Below are positions 17,654 through 27,431 of a stretch of 64,000 bases of DNA, piece after piece. The DNA lies in contig NZ_HG942052.1 of assembly GCF_000612665.1 (NCBI RefSeq), forward strand, positions 38,608-102,607, read 5' to 3'. Origin of the DNA: Neobacillus dielmonensis. GTDB taxonomy: Bacteria > Bacillota > Bacilli > Bacillales > Cytobacillaceae. The stretch's first letter is position 1, and each line of letters begins with the position of its first letter. The notes under the pieces are model-generated. The model saw nothing but the letters and a program-made list of their open reading frames with translations, was not told the origin of the DNA and made no database searches. The position numbers and the translations under genes are program-made.

Positions 17654-17682
17654 ATTATACAAAATTCTTAAAACTCTTTCAA
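17654..17682 (-). promoter_or_regulatory. Sigma-A promoter of panBCD
   Basis: Minus strand TTGAAA (17682-17677), 17-base spacer, TATAAT (17659-17654). The predicted start near 17647 gives a ~200-nt leader. It lies directly downstream of birA. Confidence 0.8.
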
Positions 17683-17695
17683 GATATCATTTTTG

Positions 17696-18673
17696 TTATA
17701 TTTCAATATCAGCAGAATATACATGATGAATGGTGCCGGATAAGTCCTCTAGCAATAATACTCCTTCATCGGTTATGCCTAAAGCTTTGCCCTCAATAAC
17801 ATTGGTAAGAGTCCGAGCTTTTATTACGTTACCAATACTAACTGCATATCCTTCCCATAAAACCTTAATGGGATAAAATCCTTGCTTAAGGTAAAGGAGA
17901 TATAGTCTTTCAAAACAGGAAAAAATGCTTCTTATCAAGGCCGAACGTGAAATAGTCTTTCCCGATTCGATGTAAAGAGAGCTAGCAGTACTTTGCAATT
18001 CAACTGGAAAATCCTCTAGTTTTTGATTTACATTTATGCCAATCCCAACAATAATGGAATGAATTCGATCAGCTTCCGCTTGTAATTCTGTTAAGATTCC
18101 CGTCACTTTTCTACCATTAATCAAGATATCATTAGGCCATTTTATTACTGGAGTCAGTCCTGTTACTTCTTCGATTGCTTGAACAATGGCAACAGCTGTC
18201 AACAAGGTTAACTGGGGGGCTTTGTTTAACGCAATGTTTGGACGGAGAATGAGACTCATCCAAATCCCGGTATATTTTGGCGAATGCCATTTTCGATTTA
18301 ATCTTCCTTTTCCTGACAGCTGTTCTTCTGCAATGACGACTGTTCCCTCAGATACATTTTCGGCAGTCAGCTTGTGGGCAATTAATTGTGTGGACTCTAC
18401 ACTTTCTTGATAGTGAATGTTTTTCCCTATAAATTGAGTAGTTAGTCCAAGCCGAATTTCATCCGCTGTTATTTTCTCTGGGGTTTTTAAAATTCGATAG
18501 CCCTTTTTCCGAACAGCTTCTAATTCAAAACCCTCTTTCCTAAGTTCCTCTATATGCTTCCAAACAGCGGTTCTTGAACAGCCGATCACTTCGGCTAAAT
18601 GCTGTCCGGAGAGAAACTGTTCCCCTGCCTGTGTAAAGGCATCTAGCAGTTTCTTTCTTATTTCTGACTGCAC
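17696..18673 (-). CDS. birA: Biotin-protein ligase and biotin operon repressor
   Basis: 325 residues, the same as B. subtilis BirA. An N-terminal winged helix-turn-helix (QHLAEVIGCSRTAVWKHIEELRKEGF) is followed by a biotin ligase domain with EQLSGKGRLNRKWHSP (the GRGRRGR-type loop) and KWPNDILINGRKVTGIL. It biotinylates carboxylases and, as biotinoyl-AMP complex, represses biotin genes. GTG 18673 is used: AAGGAG is 11 bases upstream, and the protein then starts like BirA; the GTG at 18685 overlaps the site. It overlaps the end of cca by 16 bases. Confidence 0.93.
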   Translation of the reverse strand: MQSEIRKKLLDAFTQAGEQFLSGQHLAEVIGCSRTAVWKHIEELRKEGFELEAVRKKGYRILKTPEKITADEIRLGLTTQFIGKNIHYQESVESTQLIAHKLTAENVSEGTVVIAEEQLSGKGRLNRKWHSPKYTGIWMSLILRPNIALNKAPQLTLLTAVAIVQAIEEVTGLTPVIKWPNDILINGRKVTGILTELQAEADRIHSIIVGIGINVNQKLEDFPVELQSTASSLYIESGKTISRSALIRSIFSCFERLYLLYLKQGFYPIKVLWEGYAVSIGNVIKARTLTNVIEGKALGITDEGVLLLEDLSGTIHHVYSADIEI

Positions 18674-19857
18674 TGCTTCAGCCACTCCTTAATTTTCTGT
18701 TTTTCGTTGGCTACGTTCCCTTCTAAGACCGCCTTTTCGATTTGCAACAACACTTGTTTCAACCAAGGACCGCCAGTTTTCCCGGACCATTCGATCAGAT
18801 CACTCCCAGTTACATCCAAATCCGATCTTGTCTTGATAGGTAGCCTTTTATAAACATCTAACCATTGCTCTACCGAATCCATTTTTTGTATGCCATTTAT
18901 CACTAATGTCAGCTTTTCAGCTGATTGTATAGTGTCATATCCTGCAATATATAATTGGTAGATGGACCAATTCTGTTCAAGTCTTTGTCTAGTGAAGTAT
19001 AAACAATCCCTGATATCTTTAATATCTTTGAGAGGAAGCCGCCATTCTCTTAAAAACGGTTCAGCGTCAGCGTCGTTTACTTCTATATAGTATAGAAGCA
19101 GGCACCACATTTCTTTTCTGCTTAATCGTTCACAGGGGACTTCGATTACTTTCATGATATCTTTTTTATATTTTTCTAAGCCAGGTAAAAACAAATGAAG
19201 ATTAGCATCTACTAATATTTTCAAGGCATTTTTTCTATTCTTACCCATTAAGAGTTTTTCAAACTCTGCTCGTTTTCGTTCTACGGCAATTTTGGAAAGT
19301 AATTGATTGAGATTCGATAATGCCATTAGTGTTTCTGTATCAATTTGAAAAGACAGTTGACTAGCAAAGCGGACGGCCCGCAACATTCGCAATGCATCCT
19401 CATGAAAGCGTTCTTTTGCTAGTCCTACTGTTTGGATTAACTTATTATGAATATCATTTTGTCCGCCAAATGGGTCAATTAAATTGCCATTCAGGTCCAT
19501 AGCAATGGCATTCATCGTAAAATCCCGCCGTTTCAGGTCTTCAGTTAGGCTGCGAATAAACGCTACTTCTTTCGGTCTCCGGTAATCCTGATATTCTCCT
19601 TCTGTCCTGAAGGTAGTTATCTCATACGAATTCTGATTATGAAGAACGAGAACGGTTCCATGTTCAATTCCGATATCAATGGTTTTTTTGAATAATGTTT
19701 TCACTTCATCCGGGGTAGCAGATGTAGCAATATCTACATCACTGATTTGCTTTCCCAGCAGGTAATCCCGGACCGATCCTCCCACGAAATAGGCTTGAAA
19801 GCCAGCATCCTCGAGTATCTTTAAAACGGGTACGGCGGATAAGAAGGGTTCTTTCAT
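18658..19857 (-). CDS. cca: CCA tRNA nucleotidyltransferase
   Basis: 399 residues; adds or repairs the 3' CCA of tRNAs. Class II nucleotidyltransferase signatures: YFVGGSVRDYLLGKQISDVDIAT with the catalytic Asp pair, RRDFTMNAIAMD, and DALRMLRAVRFASQL. AAGGTG is 6 bases before ATG 19857, which lies just after the bshA stop. Shares the run with birA and the bacillithiol genes. Confidence 0.95.
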   Translation of the reverse strand: MKEPFLSAVPVLKILEDAGFQAYFVGGSVRDYLLGKQISDVDIATSATPDEVKTLFKKTIDIGIEHGTVLVLHNQNSYEITTFRTEGEYQDYRRPKEVAFIRSLTEDLKRRDFTMNAIAMDLNGNLIDPFGGQNDIHNKLIQTVGLAKERFHEDALRMLRAVRFASQLSFQIDTETLMALSNLNQLLSKIAVERKRAEFEKLLMGKNRKNALKILVDANLHLFLPGLEKYKKDIMKVIEVPCERLSRKEMWCLLLYYIEVNDADAEPFLREWRLPLKDIKDIRDCLYFTRQRLEQNWSIYQLYIAGYDTIQSAEKLTLVINGIQKMDSVEQWLDVYKRLPIKTRSDLDVTGSDLIEWSGKTGGPWLKQVLLQIEKAVLEGNVANEKQKIKEWLKQCSQK

Positions 19858-19862
19858 GGAAA

Positions 19863-20993
19863 TCACCTTGCCAACAAATTGTAGTAAATCGATTCATACT
19901 GTTCCACTATATTTTCCGTGTTAAATTTCCTTTTAGCGATGGTTTGTGCTTCCTGAGAGAACTGATGATGCACGCTCGAATCTTTTAATAATTCGATCCC
20001 CTTTCGCGAGATACCTGGCACGTCACCTACTTCACAAATATAACCAGTCACGCCGTGTTCAATTACCTCGGGAATGCCGCCGACATTTGTCCCAATGCAG
20101 GGAACTCCGCACGCCATCGCTTCAAGTGCAACAAGTCCAAAACTTTCTTTTTCCGACAATAACAACATTAAATCACTTATGGAATATAATTCATCAAGAT
20201 TCTCCTGTTTTCCCAGAAAGATAACCTGGTCTTCAATAGCCAGCCGGGTAACAAGTTTGGAAACAATGGACATTTCCGGTCCATCGCCAACAAGAAGAAG
20301 TTTTGCCGGCATAGCCGCAGCGATGTTTGCAAAAACCTTCACAACATCCTGAACCCGCTTTACCGCTCGAAAATTGGATACATGGATAATGACCTTTTCA
20401 TCTTCCTTAATCCCAAACTCACGTTTTAAATGCTGTGCTTCGCTTTTATGATAAACACGCTCATCGATAAAGTTATAGACGGTTTGAATTTGTTTATCTG
20501 GATGAATGAGCTCGTAGGTCTGTTCAACCAATGCATGGGAAACAGCAGTAACAGCATCTGACTTTTCAATTCCAAACTTTATGGCATCAGATAGCGATGG
20601 GTCGGAACCCAACACCGTAATATCGGTGCCATGTAAGGTGGTTATAATTTTGATGTCCCTGCCTAACATTTGCTTAGCCAAAATGGCACAAACAGCATGT
20701 GGAATGGCATAATGAACATGAAATAAATCCAGTTTCTCCCGATTCGCCACCTCCGCCATTTTGCTGGCCAAGGCAATATCATATGGAGGATACTGGAAAA
20801 GCGAATATTGATTAACTTCTACTTGATGGTAATAAATATTATGGTAGATCCTGTTTAGTCGAAACGGAACACTTGAAGAAATAAAATGAATTTCATGACC
20901 TTTTTCCGCTAGCATTTTCCCTAGTTCCGTTGCCACCACTCCGGAACCCCCAACTGTAGGGTAACAGGTGATTCCAATCTTAAGCTTTTTCAT
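19863..20993 (-). CDS. bshA: N-acetyl-alpha-D-glucosaminyl L-malate synthase
   Basis: 376 residues; a GT-B family 4 glycosyltransferase that joins GlcNAc to malate, first step of bacillithiol synthesis. Visible: [20 protein letters not shown] at the N terminus, the nucleotide-sugar site [18 protein letters not shown] with the E-x7-E pair, and [11 protein letters not shown]. Its partner bshB1 lies just upstream, 3 bp away, and the bacillithiol disulfide reductase gene is at 59.5 kb. TAGGAG precedes ATG 20993. Confidence 0.95.
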   Translation of the reverse strand: MKKLKIGITCYPTVGGSGVVATELGKMLAEKGHEIHFISSSVPFRLNRIYHNIYYHQVEVNQYSLFQYPPYDIALASKMAEVANREKLDLFHVHYAIPHAVCAILAKQMLGRDIKIITTLHGTDITVLGSDPSLSDAIKFGIEKSDAVTAVSHALVEQTYELIHPDKQIQTVYNFIDERVYHKSEAQHLKREFGIKEDEKVIIHVSNFRAVKRVQDVVKVFANIAAAMPAKLLLVGDGPEMSIVSKLVTRLAIEDQVIFLGKQENLDELYSISDLMLLLSEKESFGLVALEAMACGVPCIGTNVGGIPEVIEHGVTGYICEVGDVPGISRKGIELLKDSSVHHQFSQEAQTIAKRKFNTENIVEQYESIYYNLLAR

Positions 20994-20996
20994 AAA

Positions 20997-21704
20997 TTAA
21001 TCTCCTAATAAATCACGATGCAGCAGAATCGGCACTTTCGTCTTAAAGCCTTCGGCAAAAGTGACACCCACCTGCTTGCCAAACATTTTTTCTCTAGCTT
21101 CCACTGTTTCAATATAGCCATTTACAAGCGGTGTATCAAAACTATCATCGGTTCTCACAAACTGGCTTTCATAGGCTTGTAAAGCTGATAGTTTTTTTTC
21201 AATGAACTCCGAAATATCGACTGCAAAGTCCGGCCGGTGAAAACCATTAATCATATAAAAATAGACATTGGCCGCCTTGTGCGGTTCGTTTGTTTGAGGG
21301 GTCCGATATTTTTTAATTCCAGCAGAAAATACAGCTTCTTCCACTAGTCGTGCACAATTCCCGTGATCTGGATGCCTATCAACTATATAAGGAACAAAAA
21401 CAAGCTTCGGCTTATAGGTCCGGATCACATCTGCTATTTTATTAATGTATTCTTCCTGCATATATAATCCTCTGTCTGGAAAACCCAGTGAGGTACGATA
21501 AACGACACCCAAAATTTCAGCGGACTTTCTAGCTTCTTGTTTTCTTAGTGTCACCGTACCATTCGAAGACAGGTCAGCATCGGTTAAATCACATATACCT
21601 ATTTGCTTTCCTGCAGCAGCCAATTTGGCAATCGTTCCCCCCATACCAATTTCCACATCGTCGGCATGAGCTCCAAAAGCAAGAATATCTAGTGTTTTAT
21701 TCAT
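20997..21704 (-). CDS. bshB1: GlcNAc-malate deacetylase, bacillithiol biosynthesis
   Basis: About 235 residues, LmbE/PIG-L family zinc hydrolase for the second step of bacillithiol synthesis. Metal ligands are in [14 protein letters not shown] and [16 protein letters not shown] 21704 gives the usual N terminus ([16 protein letters not shown]); upstream in-frame ATGs at 21710 and 21722 lie inside the mgsA end, and GTGATG serves as ribosome binding site. Overlaps mgsA by 8 bases. Confidence 0.94.
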   Translation of the reverse strand: MNKTLDILAFGAHADDVEIGMGGTIAKLAAAGKQIGICDLTDADLSSNGTVTLRKQEARKSAEILGVVYRTSLGFPDRGLYMQEEYINKIADVIRTYKPKLVFVPYIVDRHPDHGNCARLVEEAVFSAGIKKYRTPQTNEPHKAANVYFYMINGFHRPDFAVDISEFIEKKLSALQAYESQFVRTDDSFDTPLVNGYIETVEAREKMFGKQVGVTFAEGFKTKVPILLHRDLLGD

Positions 21705-22113
21705 TTTCATCACTTTTTTCATTTACAATTTTTCGCCAATCCAACAAGCCTTCATCAATTCCCCTTATTAATAATTCTGCTGTTCCCATATTCGTCGCAA
21801 GTGGGATAGAATATACATCACACAATCGAACTAATGCTGTAATATCCGGTTCATGTGGTTGAGCAGTTAACGGATCACGAAAAAAGAAAACCGCATCCAT
21901 ATTGTTTTGGGCGATCATGGCACCAATTTGCTGATCGCCCCCCAGTGGGCCTGACTGAAACCGGGTAATAGGCAGCCCTGTTGCCTCTTGAATCCGCATG
22001 CCTGTTGTGCCTGTAGCAAATAAATGATGCTTGGCGAAAGTAAGTTTGTAGGCTGTTGCAAATTGAACTAAATCATCTTTCTTTTTATCGTGGGCAATTA
22101 AGGCAATGTTCAT
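21697..22113 (-). CDS. mgsA: Methylglyoxal synthase
   Basis: 138 residues; converts dihydroxyacetone phosphate to methylglyoxal and phosphate, an overflow bypass of glycolysis. Motifs: [21 protein letters not shown] (phosphate loop), [14 protein letters not shown] and [17 protein letters not shown]. Bacillithiol made by the neighbouring genes is the thiol cofactor for methylglyoxal detoxification in Bacillus, a sensible link. TAGGAG precedes the ATG. Confidence 0.96.
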   Translation of the reverse strand: MNIALIAHDKKKDDLVQFATAYKLTFAKHHLFATGTTGMRIQEATGLPITRFQSGPLGGDQQIGAMIAQNNMDAVFFFRDPLTAQPHEPDITALVRLCDVYSIPLATNMGTAELLIRGIDEGLLDWRKIVNEKSDENE

Positions 22114-22123
22114 CGTAAGTCTC

Positions 22124-22930
22124 CTAATCTAAAATATTTTCAAGGCCATAAACAAACCTGTTTTGCTTCATAACGGTTTCCACTGCTACCTTTACGCCAG
22201 ACATAAAGGAACTGCGGTCATATGAATCATGCCGAATGGTCAAGGTTTGTCCATCTGCGCCGAGTAAAACCTCCTGATGGGCAATTAACCCTGGCAAACG
22301 TACGGAGTGAATATGCATGCCATTGTACTGGGCACCTCGGGCACCTTGAAGAGTCTCTTTTTCATTAAGATGACCTTGAGTTTTAGCCTCCCTGACAGCC
22401 GAAATCATCTGGGCTGTTTTAACGGCTGTTCCTGAAGGAGCATCAAGTTTTTTGTCGTGATGCAGTTCAATAATTTCAACATCATTAAAATATTTAGCAG
22501 CCATTTGGGCAAACTTCATCATCAATACAGCGCCGATGGCAAAATTAGGGGCAATAATGCAGCCTAGATTTTTTTCTTGGCAGATTTGTTCTAATTGTGT
22601 AAGGTCTTCCTGTGAGAACCCCGTTGTTCCTACTACTGGTCGAACATTATACTCGAGGGCAGCAATAGTATGGTCCATTCCTACCTCAGGAGTGGTCAAC
22701 TCGATTAATACGTCTGCTTCTTCTGACTGTAGACATTTCCTGATATCCGAATAAACAGGAACGTTTGAAATGTTCTGGAATCCTTCCAGGTCGCTTAACA
22801 TCATTCCATCATTTTTATGATCAACCACAGCTGTTAGGATAAAATGTTCAGTACTAGTTACCATTTTGACTGCTTCTCGGCCCATTCGCCCCCGAGGTCC
22901 TGCAATGATTACTTTAATTGTATCGCTCAT
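22124..22930 (-). CDS. dapB: 4-hydroxy-tetrahydrodipicolinate reductase
   Basis: 268 residues; NAD(P)H-dependent step of the lysine/diaminopimelate pathway, needed for wall and spore dipicolinate. N-terminal Rossmann motif [11 protein letters not shown], and the active-site block [19 protein letters not shown] with the catalytic His and Lys. The ATG overlaps the ypjD stop (ATGA), and mgsA follows after 10 bp. Confidence 0.96.
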   Translation of the reverse strand: MSDTIKVIIAGPRGRMGREAVKMVTSTEHFILTAVVDHKNDGMMLSDLEGFQNISNVPVYSDIRKCLQSEEADVLIELTTPEVGMDHTIAALEYNVRPVVGTTGFSQEDLTQLEQICQEKNLGCIIAPNFAIGAVLMMKFAQMAAKYFNDVEIIELHHDKKLDAPSGTAVKTAQMISAVREAKTQGHLNEKETLQGARGAQYNGMHIHSVRLPGLIAHQEVLLGADGQTLTIRHDSYDRSSFMSGVKVAVETVMKQNRFVYGLENILD

Positions 22931-23277
22931 ATTTCATTACTCTCCTGTTTTATTCTTGTCCAACGATTTTTATCTCTAGTGTTAAATTTCTTCATCACTT
23001 CATTGTGTGCTTGTTCCAAATCTACATTTAAAGAATTGGCTAAACAAATCAAAACGAAAAGCATATCGCCGATTTCTTCATCGATTTCTTTTTTCGTCTC
23101 TGAAGTTTTTTTCGGCTTTTCTCCGTAATAATGGTTTATTTCCCTGGCAAGTTCACCTAGTTCCTCTGTTAGTCTTGCCAGCATCGCCAGCGGACTAAAA
23201 TAACCTTCTTTAAATTGGCTTATGTATGTATCCACTTCTTTTTGAAGTTGTTTCATTGATTTGCCGTCTGACAACAT
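22927..23277 (-). CDS. ypjD: MazG-like nucleotide pyrophosphohydrolase YpjD
   Basis: 116 residues. The [17 protein letters not shown] ... [16 protein letters not shown] pattern gives the four acidic Mg ligands (E-x2-E ... E-x2-D) of MazG-type all-alpha NTP pyrophosphatases, house-cleaning enzymes for non-standard nucleotides. The GGGGTGAACC site fits ATG 23277. First gene of the long minus-strand run ypjD-dapB-mgsA-bshB1-bshA-cca-birA. Confidence 0.92.
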   Translation of the reverse strand: MLSDGKSMKQLQKEVDTYISQFKEGYFSPLAMLARLTEELGELAREINHYYGEKPKKTSETKKEIDEEIGDMLFVLICLANSLNVDLEQAHNEVMKKFNTRDKNRWTRIKQESNEI

Positions 23278-23373
23278 GGTTCACCCCTATTATGCTATAG
23301 TCAATATTCATGTTAGCTAAATTAACGCTGATTTACAAATGTTTTCGTTTTTTCGAACTGTTTTTCTGTCCAA

Positions 23374-23402
23374 TTGCTATAACTGGGTTAATTCGATATA
23401 AT
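23374..23402 (+). promoter_or_regulatory. Sigma-A promoter of ypjC
   Basis: TTGCTA (23374-23379), 17-base spacer, TATAAT (23397-23402), about 45 bases before the start codon. Confidence 0.75.
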
Positions 23403-23446
23403 AAAAACCGCCATTAGGGGAAAACCATGGAAGAGGTGGAAAGAAA

Positions 23447-24319
23447 ATGAGATATGGACTCAAACCAAAAAATATCCTATTTATCTTGTTAGGTTCAGCA
23501 ATAATGGCTTTCGGCCTCGTGAATTTCAATATGCAAAACAAGTTGGCTGAAGGCGGTTTTACCGGAATAACATTACTGCTCTATTTTCTGTTTCATTGGG
23601 ATCCATCCTATACGAACCTCTTACTGAATATTCCTGTTTTTATTATTGGCTGGAAGTCATTGGGCCGGAATGCCTTTTTATATACCATTTTAGGGACAGT
23701 TGGTGTATCTGTTTTCCTTTGGATCTTTCAAAGGATGGCCATCGACATGCCTCTTGAGCATGATTTATTTCTTGCTGCCCTGTTCGCTGGTGTTTTTACC
23801 GGAATTGGTTTGGGGATTATCTTTCGTTATGGAGGTACAACTGGGGGAGTAGACATTATTGCAAGGCTTGTCCAAAAATATGCCGGATGGAATATGGGAA
23901 AGACGATGTTTTTATTTGATGCATGTGTAATCCTCCTTTCCTTAATAACCTACCTAAATTATAAACAAGCCATGTACACATTGGTTGCTGTGTTTGTAAG
24001 CGCACGGGTCATTGACTTTATCCAAGAAGGGACTTATTCTGCCCGGGGAGCGATGGTTATTTCCGAGAAAAATGATCAAATAGCAGATAAGATATTGCAG
24101 GAAATGGGACGTGGCGTTACTGCACTTAGGGGATATGGGGTATATACGAAAAGTGAACGGGATGTTCTATATTGTGTAGTAGGGAAAAATGAAATTATGC
24201 GTTTAAAAAATTTAATCACTTCCATTGACCCACATGCATTTGTCTCGATATCAGTGGTAAACGATGTGCATGGTGAAGGTTTTACTCTCGATGAAAATAA
24301 AATGCCTATAATTGACTAA
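23447..24319 (+). CDS. ypjC: YitT family membrane protein YpjC
   Basis: 290 residues. Five or so membrane helices occupy the first ~185 residues, including FTGIGLGIIFRYGGTTGGVDIIARL, a signature of the YitT/DUF161 family. A cytoplasmic DUF2179 domain follows (about 205-285; RGVTALRGYGVYTKSERDVLYCVV). Transport substrate unknown. GAAGAGGTGGAAAG precedes the ATG. It is transcribed divergently from the ypjD operon and ends in a strong terminator. Confidence 0.88.
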   Translation: MRYGLKPKNILFILLGSAIMAFGLVNFNMQNKLAEGGFTGITLLLYFLFHWDPSYTNLLLNIPVFIIGWKSLGRNAFLYTILGTVGVSVFLWIFQRMAIDMPLEHDLFLAALFAGVFTGIGLGIIFRYGGTTGGVDIIARLVQKYAGWNMGKTMFLFDACVILLSLITYLNYKQAMYTLVAVFVSARVIDFIQEGTYSARGAMVISEKNDQIADKILQEMGRGVTALRGYGVYTKSERDVLYCVVGKNEIMRLKNLITSIDPHAFVSISVVNDVHGEGFTLDENKMPIID

Positions 24320-24346
24320 AAGCAATGTCTTAGCGACATTGCTTTT
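24318..24346. terminator. Bidirectional terminator ypjC / yugP-like
   Basis: A 12-bp perfect stem, AAAAGCAATGTC / GACATTGCTTTT, loop TTAGC, between two convergent stop codons. Confidence 0.93.
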
Positions 24347-25026
24347 TAATCATCGTTTCTATTCATCCCTGTAAAGATCAAAACCAGCCTCAACAGTTCG
24401 AGAACAGCAACCGCTGCGGCTGCAACATAAGTAAGGGCAGCTGCATTTAATACCTTTTTTGCCTCTGGTCTTTGTCTCTGGTCGATTAATCCAAGTGATA
24501 AAACCTGTTTCATAGCCCGGTTTGAGGCATTATATTCCACTGGCAGTGTTACAATTTGAAATAATACCGCAGCTGCCATTAAAATGATTCCCAAGAGAAG
24601 TAATCCGGACAATTGTGCAAATATCCCAATCATAATCAGAATCCATGAAGCATTCGAACCAAAATTAGCAACAGGAACTAACGCGTGACGAAACCTTAGG
24701 AATGCGTAGCTTTCAGCATCTTGAATCGCATGCCCGCATTCATGAGCTGCCACAGCTGCTGCTGCAATCGAATTACTATGATAATTTTGCGAGGACAAAC
24801 GAACGGTTTTGGTTCGCGGGTCATAATGGTCACTTAAGTATCCTCTCACTTCTTCGACACCAACATTATATAAACCATTTTCATTCAAAATTTGCCTGGC
24901 AACCTCTGCCCCACGAAGATAGGCAGCAGAATTCACTCTCGAATACTTTGAGTAGGTACCTTTTACTTTCATTTGAGCCCATATAGGAATCAACGCAATG
25001 ATGATAAAATAGATAAGATAGAACAT
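24346..25026 (-). CDS. yugP: Membrane zinc metallopeptidase, YugP type
   Basis: 226 residues. An N-terminal membrane helix (1-18), the zinc motif HECGH at 95-99 within AAAAVAAHECGHAIQDAE, then two or three more membrane helices (about 120-160 and 195-220). This is the layout of the neutral zinc peptidase family containing B. subtilis YugP. The physiological substrate is unknown. GGGGGT lies before ATG 25026. In B. subtilis yugP maps elsewhere, so its place between ypjC and ypjB differs. Confidence 0.87.
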   Translation of the reverse strand: MFYLIYFIIIALIPIWAQMKVKGTYSKYSRVNSAAYLRGAEVARQILNENGLYNVGVEEVRGYLSDHYDPRTKTVRLSSQNYHSNSIAAAAVAAHECGHAIQDAESYAFLRFRHALVPVANFGSNASWILIMIGIFAQLSGLLLLGIILMAAAVLFQIVTLPVEYNASNRAMKQVLSLGLIDQRQRPEAKKVLNAAALTYVAAAAVAVLELLRLVLIFTGMNRNDD

Positions 25027-25083
25027 ATGTTACCCCCTAACCAGCTCTTTTGACATAAATTTTAGTAAAGCTGATTAGATGCG

Positions 25084-25878
25084 TCAATCTTTTTGCTCCC
25101 TTGAGCGGTCTTTCTTCAAGTCTTTTTCCCCTTGATATTTTCTCCATCCGACGTAGGACAAGGTCATTATAATGATGCTTCCTGTCGATATAATTACCCA
25201 CCATAACGACGGATCTGCCTCATCATCTTCAATATTAGCAAATAATTTTTCCAAATCTGCATCGAGCTTATCAAGCTCCTGCTGCCCATCTTTATCTTGA
25301 ATAATTTGAGAACGATATTCATCAATAAATTTAATACGAGCATCTAATCTTTGTATATTTTCTGCTGGCAAGTCAATTTTCATACTAGGATAAATGACGT
25401 TATAAAGGGATAAAAACATGTTAAAATTCGAATGAAAATCAGCAGTATTTCCACTGACTGCTGCTTCCTTTGCCTGATGAAAAGCTGTTCTGATTGGGTC
25501 TTCCATCTCTGTCCATAAGGGCTGATTGCTTGTTGCGATGGCATCAATGACTAGGCGAAACTTTGTCAACTTATTGATTCTTTCTTCATGTTTCATATCC
25601 GGACTAACAGCCGCCTCCATCGCCTCATCATGGGAGCTATTAATAATCCTTACCTCATCCATCGTTAATGGTTTCACTGTGACCGAAATACTTTCGAATG
25701 TGTCAGAAAAATAATCCAGCATTTTTTTGGCATCATCATATCTATGAAACTTTACCATTTGCAGAGCTTCATCCGAGATGTCATCTAACTTGTCCATTGG
25801 AGATTCGGTTTCTGCTGCAACGGACAAGGGAATAATCATAATAAAAATGGCAAATAAAAGGAACCACTTCTTTTTCAA
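25084..25878 (-). CDS. ypjB: Sporulation protein YpjB
   Basis: 264 residues: signal peptide (MKKKWFLLFAIFIMIIPLSVAAE), a long helical extracytoplasmic region (25-215), one C-terminal membrane helix (about 225-243, WVIISTGSIIIMTLSYVGW), and a short charged cytoplasmic tail. It matches YpjB in order and location. Described as sporulation-related in B. subtilis; molecular role unknown. The start codon is TTG 25878 with GGGGGGACAAGAA before it. Confidence 0.85.
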   Translation of the reverse strand: MKKKWFLLFAIFIMIIPLSVAAETESPMDKLDDISDEALQMVKFHRYDDAKKMLDYFSDTFESISVTVKPLTMDEVRIINSSHDEAMEAAVSPDMKHEERINKLTKFRLVIDAIATSNQPLWTEMEDPIRTAFHQAKEAAVSGNTADFHSNFNMFLSLYNVIYPSMKIDLPAENIQRLDARIKFIDEYRSQIIQDKDGQQELDKLDADLEKLFANIEDDEADPSLWWVIISTGSIIIMTLSYVGWRKYQGEKDLKKDRSREQKD

Positions 25879-25938
25879 TTCTTGTCCCCCCTTTCATTTC
25901 TATAAATGTATGAAAGGTTGGACAAGGATAGACCATGA

Positions 25939-26532
25939 TTATTTTATTTCTAGTTTAAAACGGTTGGCCCGTATACAGTAAAAATAGGCTATTCCAATTG
26001 AAGCGATTGACAGCCAAAACGTAAAGTAGCCAATTTGCGGCATATATTGATCAAGCATGGAATAATTCGGCATCATAAAGAATACATAGTCAATTATGTC
26101 ATTATGTAAGGTCCAGATAGCTGCCACTACTAAATGCCAAGTTTTCATCCTATAAAACGGCGAGTACAAAACACCTTGCACTGCCATGGCAAAATGAGAG
26201 CCGATTAACATATATCCCGTCCAATCCAGTTCTCCTTGGACTATTAAAACAAGGAAATTCATCACAACCGCCCAAATACCATATTTAAATAATGTTACAA
26301 TCGCTAGAGCCTCGATCAAAGGCCAGTTCTTTTTTAGTAAAAATGCCAACAACACAAATACAAAAAACAGACTCGCAGTTGGACTGTCCGGCACAAAGGC
26401 AAGAAAAATTGCCGGTGTTTGCTTTAGTTGATAACCATACCAATAATAGCCATAAATAGTTCCTACTATATTGACCAGGAATAGTAGTATTAAAACTTTA
26501 CGATTTCCTAAGATGGGATAGATCCAGCGCAC
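25939..26532 (-). CDS. ypjA: DUF1405 membrane protein YpjA
   Basis: 197 residues, at least five membrane helices spread over the whole length (VLILLFLVNIVGTIYGYYWYG, LFFVFVLLAFLL, and others), with Trp/Tyr-rich loops. It fits YpjA (DUF1405) by order downstream of qcrABC. The GTG start 26532 has AGGAGG 7 bases upstream. It follows the qcrC terminator, so readthrough or its own promoter is needed. Function unknown. Confidence 0.84.
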   Translation of the reverse strand: MRWIYPILGNRKVLILLFLVNIVGTIYGYYWYGYQLKQTPAIFLAFVPDSPTASLFFVFVLLAFLLKKNWPLIEALAIVTLFKYGIWAVVMNFLVLIVQGELDWTGYMLIGSHFAMAVQGVLYSPFYRMKTWHLVVAAIWTLHNDIIDYVFFMMPNYSMLDQYMPQIGYFTFWLSIASIGIAYFYCIRANRFKLEIK

Positions 26533-26563
26533 CTACAAACCTCCTATCTTCGTTGATATATGA

Positions 26564-26591
26564 AAAAAGCTGAGGAAACCCTCAGCTTTTT
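26564..26591 (-). terminator. Terminator of qcrABC
   Basis: AAAAAGCTGAGG / CCTCAGCTTTTT stem just after the qcrC stop codon; the symmetric A/T runs make it usable in both directions. Confidence 0.9.
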
Positions 26592-26596
26592 AATTG

Positions 26597-27370
26597 CTAT
26601 TTTTTCGCAATGTCTGCAATGAATTCAGAAAGCTTTTTGAGCTGTTCATCATCACCCTTGAAGACACCAGCAGGCATTTTGCCTTTACCTTGTTTTGCAA
26701 TTTTGGTAACTTCTTCAGCCGTAACACCTGATCCGGTAAGTGCCGGAGCAAGCGCACCTCCTGTAAGGTTTTCACCGTGACAAGTGAGACAAGTGTTGTC
26801 CTTCGCTATTTGATAACCTTCTGCTGTTTTATCAATATCCACTTTAGCTACAATCTTACCTTGACGTTCTGCTGCTTCCCAATCATGTGTTGCAACAGAT
26901 TGCCAAGTTAAAAAGGTAATGCCAGCTAATGCTAATAACATAAATCCTGTAGCCAATGGCCGTCTGCTAGGACGACGTTCAGGGCCGTTATCAATAAACG
27001 GAGCTAATATTAATCCCCCGAAAGCAAGTCCCGGGATAACCATGGCACCGATTACCGTATACGGACCAGAAGCATATGAATATTTTAAAAGTTGGTACAA
27101 GAATAAGAAATACCAGTCTGGCATTGGTATGTACCCCGTATCGGTTGGGTCGGCTATCCTTTCAAGCGGTGCTGGGTGAGCAACGGTTAAACAAAGGAAC
27201 CCAACAAGAAAAACTGCACCTACCATCCATTCTTTTAATAGAAAGTTAGGCCAGAACGCTTCGGTTTTACCAGGGTATTCTGAGTAATCTTTTGGAAGTT
27301 TTGGCGTCCGCATTTCTGGTGCTATTACGCGTGAGTCGCCGACAAACTTCATACCTTTACCGCGATGCAT
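26597..27370 (-). CDS. qcrC: Menaquinol:cytochrome c reductase cytochrome b/c subunit
   Basis: 257 residues. The N-terminal half resembles subunit IV of the b6f complex with three membrane helices. One more helix (near 145-160) leads into a cytochrome c domain with the heme motif CLTCHGENL and a later Met ligand (KMPAGVF). This subunit-IV/cytochrome-c fusion is typical of Bacillus. GGAGGGGGA precedes ATG 27370. It passes electrons from menaquinol to cytochrome c oxidase. Confidence 0.96.
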   Translation of the reverse strand: MHRGKGMKFVGDSRVIAPEMRTPKLPKDYSEYPGKTEAFWPNFLLKEWMVGAVFLVGFLCLTVAHPAPLERIADPTDTGYIPMPDWYFLFLYQLLKYSYASGPYTVIGAMVIPGLAFGGLILAPFIDNGPERRPSRRPLATGFMLLALAGITFLTWQSVATHDWEAAERQGKIVAKVDIDKTAEGYQIAKDNTCLTCHGENLTGGALAPALTGSGVTAEEVTKIAKQGKGKMPAGVFKGDDEQLKKLSEFIADIAKK

Positions 27371-27431
27371 CGAGCAATCCCCCTCCTTTTTCCGTAGAAA
27401 TAGAAAATAATTTCATCTCATTTAATCAGAA

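Noticed and set aside
17478..17726. Plus-strand open frame in front of panB
   Set aside because: Antisense to the panB leader and promoter; the hairpins and sigma-A promoter explain the sequence better.
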